DNA of 64,000 nucleotides from JAGOUB01 sp964648045 (GTDB lineage Bacteria > Patescibacteriota > Gracilibacteria > Peribacterales > Peribacteraceae). Below, piece after piece: positions 8,866 to 17,600 of the stretch. The translations under genes were made by a program, and so were the position numbers. Where the stretch lies: NCBI GenBank assembly GCA_964648045.1, contig CAZYNU010000003.1:6916-70915 (forward strand), in the 5' to 3' direction. The notes under the pieces were generated by a model. That model did no database searches. It was not told where the DNA came from and saw nothing but the letters and a program-made list of their open reading frames with translations. Numbering within the stretch: the first letter of the stretch is position 1; every line of letters begins with the position of its first letter.

Positions 8866-10248
8866 TCAGAGAAGACAGGCGGGGCTAATGTCGCAGGAGG
8901 CAGCCTGGAAATTCCAAGGGAAGCCAAGTAACTGCAAGGCCAAGCCCATGGGCGTGATCTGTCCAACCACACAGCCAAGCTGATCACAATAGTCGGGCGC
9001 ACAGAACAGCACATCGAAGACGCCGCCGCCGCCACAGCTCTGGCAATAATCAGGCTCACAGTTGAGGGCGCACGTGAAGGGATCGTACCGCAGAAGTGAA
9101 TTACGACACTGATCACTGACCACCTGGGAAGGTACCCCCTGAACAGTGTACTGCGTGCAACAGTAGAGCTGCTCGATCTCGCAGTCGTAACAGCCGTCGT
9201 ACGCGTCGCCATTGCCGTCGTCGCATTCTTCGCCGTAGGCATTATCTTCAAGGCCGTCGCCACAATACGGCAGCGTGCAATCGGTTTTGCATGTATTTGG
9301 CTGACCGTCCTCGTTATCGATACCATCGTCGCATTCGTCGATTTCATCGAAGTAGGAGTCGTAGTTCACGATGGCATCGCCGCAGTATTCTTCGAGACAG
9401 GCATTGCTGCAGCCGTCGTTGTTTTCAACATTGCCGTCGTCGCACTCTTCACCTTCCGCCGCGTCGATGGTGCCGTTGCCGCACAGTTCATCGTAACAAT
9501 CGGAGAGGTCGACTTGGCAGCTGTTGGTACAACCAAGGTCGCCGGCATCGTAGCCAAAATACGTGCAGTCAAAGCCAAGAAAATCGGCCCCGTCACACTC
9601 TTCCATACCCGTTGCCACGTCGTCACCGCATACGTCGTCGTAGCACTCGGAGAGATCGATTTCACAGCTGCTGGTGCAGCTCAAGTCGCCATGATCATAG
9701 CCCTGAGTCTGGCAGGTCTCACCCTTTAAGTCGGTATCATCACACTCCTCGTCGTCGGCAGCGGAACCATCACCACACTCGTAGCAGCCGGAAAGATCGA
9801 TCTCGCAACTACCGGTGCAGTAGAGATCACCGCCGTCATAGCCGTAGTCCTCGCAGGAGGCACCCATGAAGTCAGAACCGTCGCACTCTTCGGAACCGGT
9901 GGCCTCGCCATCGTTACACTGATCGAATTGGCAGTCAGACTGATCGATTTCACAGCTGCTAGTGCAAAACAACTCGCCGCTGTCGTAACCGAAAGTTAGG
10001 CAGTCTTGACCAAGAAAATCGGTACCGTCGCATTCCTCGTCGTAGGCGGCCGTGCCATTGCCGCACTCACATTCGCCGCAATCGACGGCGCAAATAAAAC
10101 AGTCTTCATAACTATTGCACACATAATCACCGCAATAGCCAAAAGCCTCTTCTGCTGTAACCGCGAACGACCGCTGCGGCACCAAAAGCATGCACACCGC
10201 CACGGCGACTGGGAGCCAACGACGAAGGAGGGGAGGGAGGGCCAGCAT
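8866..10248 (-). CDS. Secreted cysteine-rich repeat protein (DUF4215/myxococcus-type repeats)
   Basis: 460 aa. A signal peptide (MLALPPLLRRWLPVAVAVCMLLVPQRSFA) is followed by at least five tandem repeats of about 45 residues, each with the pattern C-G-[DN]-G...EECDG-x-DF-x-G...C...GYD-x-G-x-L-x-C-T-x-SCEIDxSxC (for example CTSSCEIDQSDC, CTGSCEIDLSGC, CTSSCEIDLSEC, CTNSCQVDLSDC). Shorter CGDG...EECDDGN units follow. The evenly spaced cysteines imply a disulfide-bonded rod outside the membrane. Repeats resemble the 'cysteine-rich repeat, Myxococcales-type' family. The start at 10248 is picked for the signal peptide; TACGCT lies 11 nt upstream. Probably an adhesin or surface fibre; partner unknown. 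Confidence 0.85.
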   Translation of the reverse strand: MLALPPLLRRWLPVAVAVCMLLVPQRSFAVTAEEAFGYCGDYVCNSYEDCFICAVDCGECECGNGTAAYDEECDGTDFLGQDCLTFGYDSGELFCTSSCEIDQSDCQFDQCNDGEATGSEECDGSDFMGASCEDYGYDGGDLYCTGSCEIDLSGCYECGDGSAADDEECDDTDLKGETCQTQGYDHGDLSCTSSCEIDLSECYDDVCGDDVATGMEECDGADFLGFDCTYFGYDAGDLGCTNSCQVDLSDCYDELCGNGTIDAAEGEECDDGNVENNDGCSNACLEEYCGDAIVNYDSYFDEIDECDDGIDNEDGQPNTCKTDCTLPYCGDGLEDNAYGEECDDGNGDAYDGCYDCEIEQLYCCTQYTVQGVPSQVVSDQCRNSLLRYDPFTCALNCEPDYCQSCGGGGVFDVLFCAPDYCDQLGCVVGQITPMGLALQLLGFPWNFQAASCDISPACLL

Positions 10249-10290
10249 GCGTCCACTGGAGCGTAGCAAAATGGCCACCAGACGCGAAGA

Positions 10291-10320
10291 CCCCGGCTGC
10301 AAGTGCCCTTGCAGCCGGGG
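10291..10320 (-). terminator. Hairpin between the two Cys-rich genes
   Basis: The arms CCCCGGCTGCAAG and CTTGCAGCCGGGG form a 13-bp perfect stem with a 4-nt loop. It lies just after the stop of the 1040-aa gene. The minus-strand tail is only TCTTC, so it may be a weak terminator or an mRNA-stabilising end rather than a full terminator. Confidence 0.55.
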
Positions 10321-10346
10321 TGGTTTCGGGGGTGTGGAGCGTTTCT

Positions 10347-13300
10347 TTAGAGCGGCACCGGGAAGCAATAGGGCACGCCGCCGGAAGACGAGCTGCCCGT
10401 GGTGCAGTAGCCGCCAGGGCAGGGGGAACCCTCAGAAGATGGTTGAGGGAGACAGCTGCCACCGCTGCACTGACCGCTGGTGCAGGCGTTGCCATCGCTA
10501 TCTGAGCAAGCGCTGGAGTTATTCACCGCCATGCAAACGCCAGAGGAGCACTGGCCGTCTGTGCATTCGTTCATATCTTCGGTGCTGCAGCTGACGCTGT
10601 TGTAACCAGACCAGGGGCAATCGGCAGAGCTGCCGCTGCAGTACGTATCGGGATCGCAGGTGGCGTCGTTGCCGTCGTGACAAACCTCGGCTGAGGTCTT
10701 AAAGAGACAGACGGAGTCGCAACACGAGGTAGACGTTCCGTTCAGGCCACCGGCATCACATTCCTCACCGGGATCAAGAGAGCCGTTACCGCAGGTGAAG
10801 CAGCTACCGTTATAGCACCAGTCGTTGTCGCCGCACTGCGTGCCGTTCGGATCGTAGTTATTACCGGTCTCGCAGGCACCAAACTCACAGAGGCCGTAGT
10901 GGCAGTCGTTGGCATCGCCATCGTCGCAGCTCATTCCGGCAGTGCTCGAGAAGCCGCTTTCGTTGGAGGGGCAGTTGGGACCGGTGCCATTGCAGTAATC
11001 GGCGGGATCGCACGTACCGGCCGAAGAACGGCACTCGGACATGGTGTCGTACATATCGGACGGGCAGGAGGCCGAAGAGCCAGTGCAGTACTCGGCCATA
11101 TCGCACACACCGGCGGCACTGCGGCAGATTTGAGAGGATGAGACGTAGCTGCAGGTGGAGGAGCAGCAGCTATCCATGGCGCCGTTGCTCCCGCCGAGAT
11201 CGCATTGTTCCCACGGATCGGTAAAGCCGTCGCCGCAGTAGTTATCACAGACGCCGTTGTAGCAGTAGCCGTTGGAGATGGAGGAACCGCCAAATGTGGT
11301 GGGACAGGGGGTGCCGTTGGCCACGAGCACGTTATGGGTGCAGCCACCCATGCCATCACACTGATCGTAGGTGCACCACTCACCATCATCGGAGCAAGAA
11401 GCGCCAGAAGAGGCGTAGGCGCTCCAGTTTAATCCGGCGCTGCTTTGTTGGCACTGACCAACCTGGTCACACACGGCGACCGTACATTCGTTGTTGTCGG
11501 TATCGGTGCAGGCGCTGCCAACCGCACAGTTGGGCGTACAGACACTGAGCAAGCCCAGATCCGTCGAGCAGGACCAGCCGCTGTCGATGGTGCAGGTAGC
11601 ACTACAGCCGTCACTGCTGGATTGATTACCGTCATCACAGCCTTCACCAGATTCGCGCTGGCCGTTGCCACACACTTCGCAGATACCGGCGTAGCACCAA
11701 TCGTTGATCAGATCGCCGCAGGAGGTGCCATCAATCACACTGGAGTCAATACAGCTGCCGGAGATGCAGGCGAACTCGGTACATTCGTTGCCGTCTTGCT
11801 CGGTGCAATCGGTGAAATCGTCGAGGTTGGGGTGAACGCAAACACCGGACTCACAGTAGTCGTCGGTGCACTCATTGCCATCTTCGCTGCAATCGTCGAA
11901 GTCGTTGGTGTAATCCTCGGTGGGGCAGCTCTTACTGGAACCGTCGCAGTATTCCGTCAGGTCGCATTCCTCGCCGTCTGTGCTAGCACGACAACTGCTG
12001 CTCGAACCGGCAACCGCGTCGATGGGACAGTCGTTATTGAGCCCGTCGCAATACTCGGAGACATCGCACACACCACTGGCAGGGTTGCACTCATAGCTGC
12101 TGCTCTGCTTTGCATCGCTGGGACAGATGGCGCTGAGGCCGTCGCACATGTCGTCCACGTCACAAACGCCAGCTGCACTGCGGCAGACATAGCTGGAAGA
12201 ACGAACATTGCACTCACTGTCGCAACAGGCGCCCGAGGTGCCGTTGGCACCACCCTCGTCGCAGTATTCAAATCCAGCGGCAATGCCGTCGCCACAGGAC
12301 GTGCCACACAAGCTCTCGGGCCAGTCTGACACTTCCAGGTCGCCGTCTCGATTTGTACAAAGGAAGCCGTATTCGACCGTGCACGACGCACTGCAACCAT
12401 CGCCATCGGACGTATTGCCATCGTCACAGCTCTCTAAAGAAGACACGTAACCGTCTCCGCACTCAGCGGTGTCGCATGAGACACAGCTATCGTGGCTGTT
12501 GTCGTTACCATCGTCGCATTCTTCGCCGGCAGCACTGTTGACCACGCTATCGCCGCAGCTGGAATCTTCGCAGGTATCGGTGCAGAGGCTGCTGGGCGCA
12601 TTAGCAGTGCCCGACGAAGAGTTATGGCCGGTGTCGGGATCGCACGATTCAGGGCTGTCCACAATGCCGTCGCCGCACTTGGCGGTGCAGGCGGTGGGAT
12701 CGATGATCACACCGGCATTACTGATGAACGCGTAGAGCTGACCGGGCCCCGTGGTCTCACCTGAGGATGGAGAAAAGGGAACGCCGTACGCAGTCGTAAA
12801 GGCTGCGAGATCGGCAGGATTGACGTCGTCGGTGGCAATAAACTCACCCGTGAAAATGCTTCCAAAGGGAAGATCTGGATAGCCGTCGTCGTCCAGGTCG
12901 ATGGCGAGCAAGGCGGCCTCGTCTTGACCTTTGGAAACGTAGCGATAGCCGTAGACAGCGGCGGAGATATCGGTAGCTCCCTGCGAATCGACGAACATGC
13001 GATCCATGTCGCAGGTGGGCACCACCTGGCCACCGGCAGTGTTCTCAATTTTGACCAGGTAAATGTTTTGGCCGCCCACAGCCTCACTCGTATTACTATC
13101 GAAGACCACCTCCCAAACAGGAATTGGATCGTCCTGACCTCGATCCTTTAGACCCACGGGCGTCACCTGGGCCGTCTCAAGGGCGTCGCGGGGAATGCCA
13201 GGCAACGGCGGCAGGGGAACGCGACTACCGAAGAATGCCGCGAGCGGGCCAGAGCCGGGAGCTTTCACCATGATCGGCTGATCTTGCGCTTGTTGTTCAA

Positions 13301-13469
13301 AGCCCGGGCGATAGAGGCGAACTGGCTTCTCGCCGGGGACGCCAAACGGCACCGGGGAGCGAATGATGGCCGCGACGGTGGCGATAATGAGCGCCAGCAT
13401 CAGCAGTCCGAGGAGATGCCCGAACACGCGCCAAACGGACTTGCGGGCTCTCTTCTCAGAATGTGTCAT
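10347..13469 (-). CDS. Giant cysteine-rich membrane-anchored protein with disintegrin-like repeats
   Basis: 1040 aa. An N-terminal anchor (RVFGHLLGLLMLALIIATVAAII, about residues 14-36) is followed by a 250-residue extracellular domain (FSPSSGETTGPGQLYAFISN near its end) and then more than 700 residues of Cys-rich repeats. Two repeat types alternate: DUF4215-like units (CGDGYVSSLESCDDGN, ECDDGNDNSHDSC, GCDDGNQSSSDGCSATC) and units of the form VCRSAAGVCDMAEYCTGSSASCPSD, seen at least five times, which match the cysteine spacing of eukaryotic disintegrin domains. ATG 13469 gives the anchor directly; the frame to 13595 adds no feature. Leader is CCTCCCCCATCCTCCC. Likely a surface adhesin acting with the adjacent 460-aa paralog-like protein. 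Confidence 0.83.
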   Translation of the reverse strand: MTHSEKRARKSVWRVFGHLLGLLMLALIIATVAAIIRSPVPFGVPGEKPVRLYRPGFEQQAQDQPIMVKAPGSGPLAAFFGSRVPLPPLPGIPRDALETAQVTPVGLKDRGQDDPIPVWEVVFDSNTSEAVGGQNIYLVKIENTAGGQVVPTCDMDRMFVDSQGATDISAAVYGYRYVSKGQDEAALLAIDLDDDGYPDLPFGSIFTGEFIATDDVNPADLAAFTTAYGVPFSPSSGETTGPGQLYAFISNAGVIIDPTACTAKCGDGIVDSPESCDPDTGHNSSSGTANAPSSLCTDTCEDSSCGDSVVNSAAGEECDDGNDNSHDSCVSCDTAECGDGYVSSLESCDDGNTSDGDGCSASCTVEYGFLCTNRDGDLEVSDWPESLCGTSCGDGIAAGFEYCDEGGANGTSGACCDSECNVRSSSYVCRSAAGVCDVDDMCDGLSAICPSDAKQSSSYECNPASGVCDVSEYCDGLNNDCPIDAVAGSSSSCRASTDGEECDLTEYCDGSSKSCPTEDYTNDFDDCSEDGNECTDDYCESGVCVHPNLDDFTDCTEQDGNECTEFACISGSCIDSSVIDGTSCGDLINDWCYAGICEVCGNGQRESGEGCDDGNQSSSDGCSATCTIDSGWSCSTDLGLLSVCTPNCAVGSACTDTDNNECTVAVCDQVGQCQQSSAGLNWSAYASSGASCSDDGEWCTYDQCDGMGGCTHNVLVANGTPCPTTFGGSSISNGYCYNGVCDNYCGDGFTDPWEQCDLGGSNGAMDSCCSSTCSYVSSSQICRSAAGVCDMAEYCTGSSASCPSDMYDTMSECRSSAGTCDPADYCNGTGPNCPSNESGFSSTAGMSCDDGDANDCHYGLCEFGACETGNNYDPNGTQCGDNDWCYNGSCFTCGNGSLDPGEECDAGGLNGTSTSCCDSVCLFKTSAEVCHDGNDATCDPDTYCSGSSADCPWSGYNSVSCSTEDMNECTDGQCSSGVCMAVNNSSACSDSDGNACTSGQCSGGSCLPQPSSEGSPCPGGYCTTGSSSSGGVPYCFPVPL

Positions 13470-13592
13470 GGGAGGATGGGGGAGGTTTCCGCATTGTGCA
13501 GCAATGTGCGGCTTTCTGAGATTGCGAGCTGGTGGAATTGTTTTTGGATGATTTATGACGCCGGGCAGGAACACGGCCGCGGACGAAAAAAA

Positions 13593-13618
13593 CACCCTGA
13601 GTCATGCGACTCAGGGTG
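13593..13618 (-). terminator. Strong terminator of the 52-aa basic protein gene
   Basis: Perfect 11-bp stem CACCCTGAGTC/GACTCAGGGTG with a 4-nt loop, followed on the minus strand by seven T (13592-13586). It sits 12 nt after the stop at 13631, supporting that small gene as a real transcription unit. Confidence 0.88.
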
Positions 13619-13630
13619 CAATGCGAAGTC

Positions 13631-13789
13631 TCACAGCAACAAGCCCAGGCGGGCGAGGGCGGCGCGGGAGCGGCGGCCGGCGCGGCGGCGCGGGCCACGG
13701 GCCACGAGGCGCTCATCGAACTTCGAGCGGAAGCGGCGGCCCTCGAAGTGGCGGCGGTTGTCGCTGTTGTGGTGAACGGCCTTCGACAT
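13631..13789 (-). CDS. Small highly basic protein, 52 aa
   Basis: Minus-strand ATG at 13789 to TGA at 13631-13633. The product begins MSKAVHHNSDNRRHFEGRRF and contains RSKFDERLVARGPRRRAGRR before a leucine-rich end (LARLGLLL); about a third of the residues are Arg, Lys or His. A GGAG lies 8 nt before ATG and a perfect rho-independent terminator follows, so it is likely its own well-expressed transcript. Composition suggests RNA, ribosome or DNA binding. It does not match bL34 or another short ribosomal protein that I know. Its position between a surface gene and uvrB gives no functional clue. Confidence 0.62.
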   Translation of the reverse strand: MSKAVHHNSDNRRHFEGRRFRSKFDERLVARGPRRRAGRRSRAALARLGLLL

Positions 13790-14062
13790 GTCGAGACTCC
13801 AAGACGGTGAAAAATGTTCCCCGCAACCGTGCGGGTCCCCCTAGTTGAGAAGGGGCGGCCAATCTGCAGCTCTAGCAGGGCAGCCGTCCCGTCTCAGTCG
13901 GTGCTGGTAAACATCGAGGTTTGGGGCAGTGTATGCCGGTTATTCGAGGTGTCAACATGCCTTCACTATCCCTCCAAAAATGGCAAGTTCTTGAGGAGTC
14001 CTCCCTTTCACCACGCTTCGCATTCGCGTACACTCCCGGGCTTGGACGTGTTCCCCACTCTC

Positions 14063-16051
14063 ATGACCCAATCGAAGCCCTTCCGCCTCGTCGCTCCCTA
14101 CACGCCCACCGGCGATCAGCCTAAGGCCATCGAACAGCTGGTGACGGGTTTGAACAAAGGCAAGAAGCACCAGACTTTGCTCGGCGCCACGGGCACAGGC
14201 AAGACCTTCGCGATGGCCAACGTGATTGCCCAGACGCAGCGCCCCACGCTGGTGCTGGCCCACAACAAGACGCTGGCCGCGCAGCTCTGCAGTGAGTTCC
14301 AGGGCTTCTTCCCCGATAACGCCGTCTCGTACTTCGTCTCGTACTACGACTACTACCAACCCGAGGCCTATCTGCCCACGACCGACACGTACATCGAGAA
14401 GGATGCCTCCATTAACGAGGAGATCGAGAAGTATCGCCACGCCGCGACGATGAACTTGCTCACGCGCAAGGATGTGCTGATTGTGGCTTCCGTCAGCTGC
14501 ATCTACGGCCTCGGTAATGTGCAGGACTACGAAGCGCTGGCCATCACCGTCGCCCGCGGCGAGGCCGTGCAGCGCGACACCTTCCTACGCCGCCTAACCG
14601 ACATCCAGTACCGACGCAGTCACCTGGAATTCAAACAGGGCATGTTCCACGCGCTCGGCGAAAGCGTGGAGGTGTTCATGCCCGGCGGCGACACGGTCAT
14701 CCGCATCGAGATGCCGTTCGATGAAATCGACAGAATTCAGGAAGTGGACAGCTTCACCGGCGAGGTGCTGCAGGAACTGCAAGAGGTGACGATTTTCCCG
14801 GCCGCGCACAACGTGACGACTAAAGAGAAGATCGACCGCGCCGTAGACGGCATCCTCGACGAGATGAAGCTGCAGGAACAGCACTTTCTGAAGCTCGGCG
14901 AACTGGTGAAGGCCGAGCGCATCCGCACGCGCACGGAATACGATGTGGAGATGCTACGCGAGACGGGCTACTGCACCGGCATTGAGAACTACGTGCGCTA
15001 CCTGGAGGGCCAGGGTGCAGGCCAGCCGCCGTCGACGCTGCTCGACTACTTCCCCAAGGATTTCTTGCTCATTGTGGACGAAAGCCACATCTCGATTCCG
15101 CAAGTAGGCGGCATGAGCGAAGGCAACCTAAGCCGTAAGAACACACTCATCGATTACGGCTTCCGTCTGCCATCGGCACACGACAACCGCCCGCTCAAGT
15201 TTGAGGAGTTCGAGCAACGCGTGGGACAGCGCATCTACGTGTCGGCCACGCCCGGCAAGTACGAATACGAACACACGAAAAAGGAAGATATTGCCGAGCA
15301 GATTATCCGCCCGACGGGCCTGCTCGACCCTCCCGTGGTCGTGAAGCCGACCAAGCACCAGATCGACGACATCATGGCCGAGGTGCAGGCCACCATCGCC
15401 CGCGGCGAGCGCGCGCTCATCACCACGCTCACCAAGAAGATGGCCGAGGACCTCACCACCTTCCTCACCGAAGCCGGTCAGAAAGTGCGCTACCTGCACA
15501 GCGACGTAGAGACACTCGAGCGCATCGAAATTTTGCGTCAGCTGCGCATCGGCGACATCGACATCATCGTGGGTATCAACCTGCTGCGCGAAGGTCTCGA
15601 CCTACCGGAGGTGAGTTACATCGCCATTCTCGACGCCGACAAACAGGGCTTCTTACGCTCACGCGATGCGCTCATCCAGACGATCGGCCGCGCCGCTCGC
15701 AACTTGAACGGCCACGTGACGCTCTACGCCGACAAAGTGAGCGATGCCATGAAGGCCGCCATGGAGGAAACCGAGCGCCGCCGCACCATCCAGCAAGCGT
15801 ATAACACGAAGCACAACATCACGCCCAAGGGTATCAAGAAGGCCGTACACGACATCGCCGAAGAAGGCCGCAAGCTGGAGCTGCGCCGTCCCAAGCACGA
15901 CCACACGAAGATTCCCAAGGACGAAAAAAAGCGCCTCATGGACGAACTCAATAAGCAGATGGAGATCGCCTCTGAGAACCTGGAATTCGAAAAGGCGGCC
16001 GACCTGCGCGACGAGATCGAACTGCTTAGGCGCGAGCTGATGAAGAAATAA
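14063..16051 (+). CDS. uvrB: UvrABC system protein B
   Basis: 662 aa, damage-recognition helicase of nucleotide excision repair; receives DNA from UvrA and positions UvrC. Walker A is GATGTGKTF near residue 45, the beta-hairpin region VSYYDYYQPEAYLPTTDTYIEKD near 90, the helicase DESH box LLIVDESHISIPQVGGM near 335, motif VI QTIGRAARN near 540, and the C-terminal UVR motif (ENLEFEKAADLRDEIELLRREL) that binds UvrC. Full length for the family. ATG 14063 is preceded by TTTCAC-17-TACACT (14006-14034) and a short C-rich leader ending TTCCCCACTCTC, with no Shine-Dalgarno. No uvrA or uvrC in the window. Confidence 0.98.
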   Translation: MTQSKPFRLVAPYTPTGDQPKAIEQLVTGLNKGKKHQTLLGATGTGKTFAMANVIAQTQRPTLVLAHNKTLAAQLCSEFQGFFPDNAVSYFVSYYDYYQPEAYLPTTDTYIEKDASINEEIEKYRHAATMNLLTRKDVLIVASVSCIYGLGNVQDYEALAITVARGEAVQRDTFLRRLTDIQYRRSHLEFKQGMFHALGESVEVFMPGGDTVIRIEMPFDEIDRIQEVDSFTGEVLQELQEVTIFPAAHNVTTKEKIDRAVDGILDEMKLQEQHFLKLGELVKAERIRTRTEYDVEMLRETGYCTGIENYVRYLEGQGAGQPPSTLLDYFPKDFLLIVDESHISIPQVGGMSEGNLSRKNTLIDYGFRLPSAHDNRPLKFEEFEQRVGQRIYVSATPGKYEYEHTKKEDIAEQIIRPTGLLDPPVVVKPTKHQIDDIMAEVQATIARGERALITTLTKKMAEDLTTFLTEAGQKVRYLHSDVETLERIEILRQLRIGDIDIIVGINLLREGLDLPEVSYIAILDADKQGFLRSRDALIQTIGRAARNLNGHVTLYADKVSDAMKAAMEETERRRTIQQAYNTKHNITPKGIKKAVHDIAEEGRKLELRRPKHDHTKIPKDEKKRLMDELNKQMEIASENLEFEKAADLRDEIELLRRELMKK

Positions 16052-16087
16052 GGCGCCGTCGCCTGCCGGGTCTGTGCCTATATTTGC

Positions 16088-16135
16088 CATAAAATATTTT
16101 TATAGTATTTTATTAAAAGTCCAGGAAGCGCCTGG
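16088..16135 (+). promoter_or_regulatory. AT-rich promoter and 5' stem-loop for the 90-aa gene
   Basis: A very AT-rich block contains TTGCCA, a spacer of about 16 nt and TATTTT, followed by the hairpin CCAGG-AAGCG-CCTGG near 16121-16135 at the expected mRNA 5' end. This contrasts sharply with the GC-rich surroundings. Confidence 0.5.
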
Positions 16136-16166
16136 TTCGATCGTTAATAGGACGGAGGCAGCAATC

Positions 16167-16439
16167 ATGTCCATGTTGCATGGCTGGGAACGACTCCAAA
16201 CGCCCGAGTGTGTTGCGTTCCGGAAGGTGCTCAGCCCCGAGTACCGTGTCGAGATCAGCGGCATCGTCCGCGACAAGTACATCGAGATCAGCGGCTACTT
16301 CGGCGGCCTGGCCGGCCGCGGTACGAGCCTGCACATCCTCGCTGTGCTCCGCCCGGAAGAGATCACTGAGTTGGAGGAAATCTGCCTCTCCGAATTAGGC
16401 AACCTGCCCATCCGCGACCACTGCGGCCGCCCCATCTGA
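16167..16439 (+). CDS. Orphan small protein, 90 aa
   Basis: Begins MSMLHGWERLQTPECVAFRK and ends NLPIRDHCGRPI. Predicted mixed alpha/beta soluble protein with no recognised domain. ATG 16167 has GGAGG eight nt upstream, one of the few clear Shine-Dalgarno sites here. It belongs to a set of orphan small genes in this window that share an AT-rich promoter, a 5' stem-loop and a leadered mRNA, unlike the surrounding core genes. The 3' flank runs into the N gap at 16520, so its terminator cannot be assessed. Confidence 0.6.
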   Translation: MSMLHGWERLQTPECVAFRKVLSPEYRVEISGIVRDKYIEISGYFGGLAGRGTSLHILAVLRPEEITELEEICLSELGNLPIRDHCGRPI

Positions 16440-16519
16440 CGCTGCATTGGGGCACACCCACCCAGGATCACTCGGCTCTTGGCGACGTTTACACAACACT
16501 AGCGCTGTTAAAGCATATC

Positions 16520-16529
16520 NNNNNNNNNN
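16520..16529. other. Assembly gap (10 N)
   Basis: Ten unknown bases between the 90-aa gene and the SEC-C gene, flanked by AT-rich sequence (CAATAAAATTTTGATTTAAC on the right). True gap length is unknown; a further small gene or promoter could be missing here. Confidence 1.
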
Positions 16530-16555
16530 CAATAAAATTTTGATTTAACATAATT

Positions 16556-17548
16556 TTATTTTCCGTGGCACTTTTTATATTTCTTACCGCTCCCACAGGG
16601 GCAGGCGGCATTCCGCGGGGCTTGAGTGGGCAATGCGCCCGGTCCATTGGCCAATGACATGCGCGGCGTCGTTGCCTGCAGCAGCGGTCCCAACAGCGAC
16701 GGCTCCAGCGAGACCACCAAGTGACGCTGGCGTTCTATACCCGCCAACACCTGCGTCGCTTTGTAGGAGTGCTCTTGAGGCATGCGATCGAACCACTCGA
16801 CAGCTTGCTGACCAGCAATGGTGCGCAGCGCGGCCTGCACGTCGGGCAGGAAGTTCATGACGAGCGCCGTGGCCGAGGAGCGGCGACCATGATCGCCCTG
16901 CTCATGGTACGGACGAGTCGAAACAGACTCGCCTCGAGCGCCACCGTAAGCCGGTGAAATGACGATAGACTGCACTTCTTGATCGGCATAGACGGGGTAC
17001 ACATTCGGCTCGATGGAGATGAGCTCATGGACGGCAGCGGCCACAGCCGCCTGCGACGCGCGCAGATCGGACGCCAGCGGCACGCCGAACGTACGCACCA
17101 TGTCGATAGCAGGACTGCACGGTGGAACGTGGCTCTGGGCGTAGGCGGCATCGATGTACAAACCAATGTCGCGACCGCTCAATCGACGAACATGTGCCTG
17201 GGGCAGAGGCAGCTGTCTCGCATCGTGCAGACGCTCCAGGTCGCGCAGGTAGATTTCGGTGACCACGCCGGGATACGTGCGCGCATGCAGCGCAGCCAGG
17301 TCGCCTAGATCAAGCGGATCTGCGGGGTAGAGCAGGATGGAAATCCGGCGACGGATGAGATGATCAACCGCCTGGATCACCTTGTCGGCACGTTCTACTT
17401 CGTTGTCTTGCGGTAACAATTCGACGACCGGCAACGCGTCGGCACGCGCCATCTGGGCGCCGATCGGACAGGGATATCCCTCACCGCCTACATATCTGAG
17501 GAGGGACTGGGCACGCTCTGACAGGCCAGTGACGGAGGACGCGTTCAT
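16556..17548 (-). CDS. Protein with C-terminal SEC-C metal-binding motif, 330 aa
   Basis: The last 20 residues, PRNAACPCGSGKKYKKCHGK, are the SEC-C zinc-binding motif (CxCGSGKKYKxCHG) found at the end of SecA and many unrelated proteins. The first 300 residues show no family that I recognise; they contain a Rossmann-like early part (LPVVELLPQDNEVERADKVIQAVDHLIRRRISILLYP) and VHELISIEPNVYPVYADQEVQSIVISPAYGG. No helicase motifs, so this is not SecA. ATG 17548 follows TATCGT with 6 nt between, the leaderless spacing. The downstream side borders the assembly gap. Function unknown; SEC-C may tether it to ribosomes or another partner. Confidence 0.75.
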   Translation of the reverse strand: MNASSVTGLSERAQSLLRYVGGEGYPCPIGAQMARADALPVVELLPQDNEVERADKVIQAVDHLIRRRISILLYPADPLDLGDLAALHARTYPGVVTEIYLRDLERLHDARQLPLPQAHVRRLSGRDIGLYIDAAYAQSHVPPCSPAIDMVRTFGVPLASDLRASQAAVAAAVHELISIEPNVYPVYADQEVQSIVISPAYGGARGESVSTRPYHEQGDHGRRSSATALVMNFLPDVQAALRTIAGQQAVEWFDRMPQEHSYKATQVLAGIERQRHLVVSLEPSLLGPLLQATTPRMSLANGPGALPTQAPRNAACPCGSGKKYKKCHGK

Positions 17549-17600
17549 AGATGCACGATAGAACATCGGCCTATTCGGTCAACCATCCCAGCTTCGTGGC

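Noticed and set aside
13604..13810. Plus-strand Ala/Val-rich frame opposite the 52-aa gene
   Set aside because: Low-complexity translation of the complement of an Arg-rich gene with no start signal.
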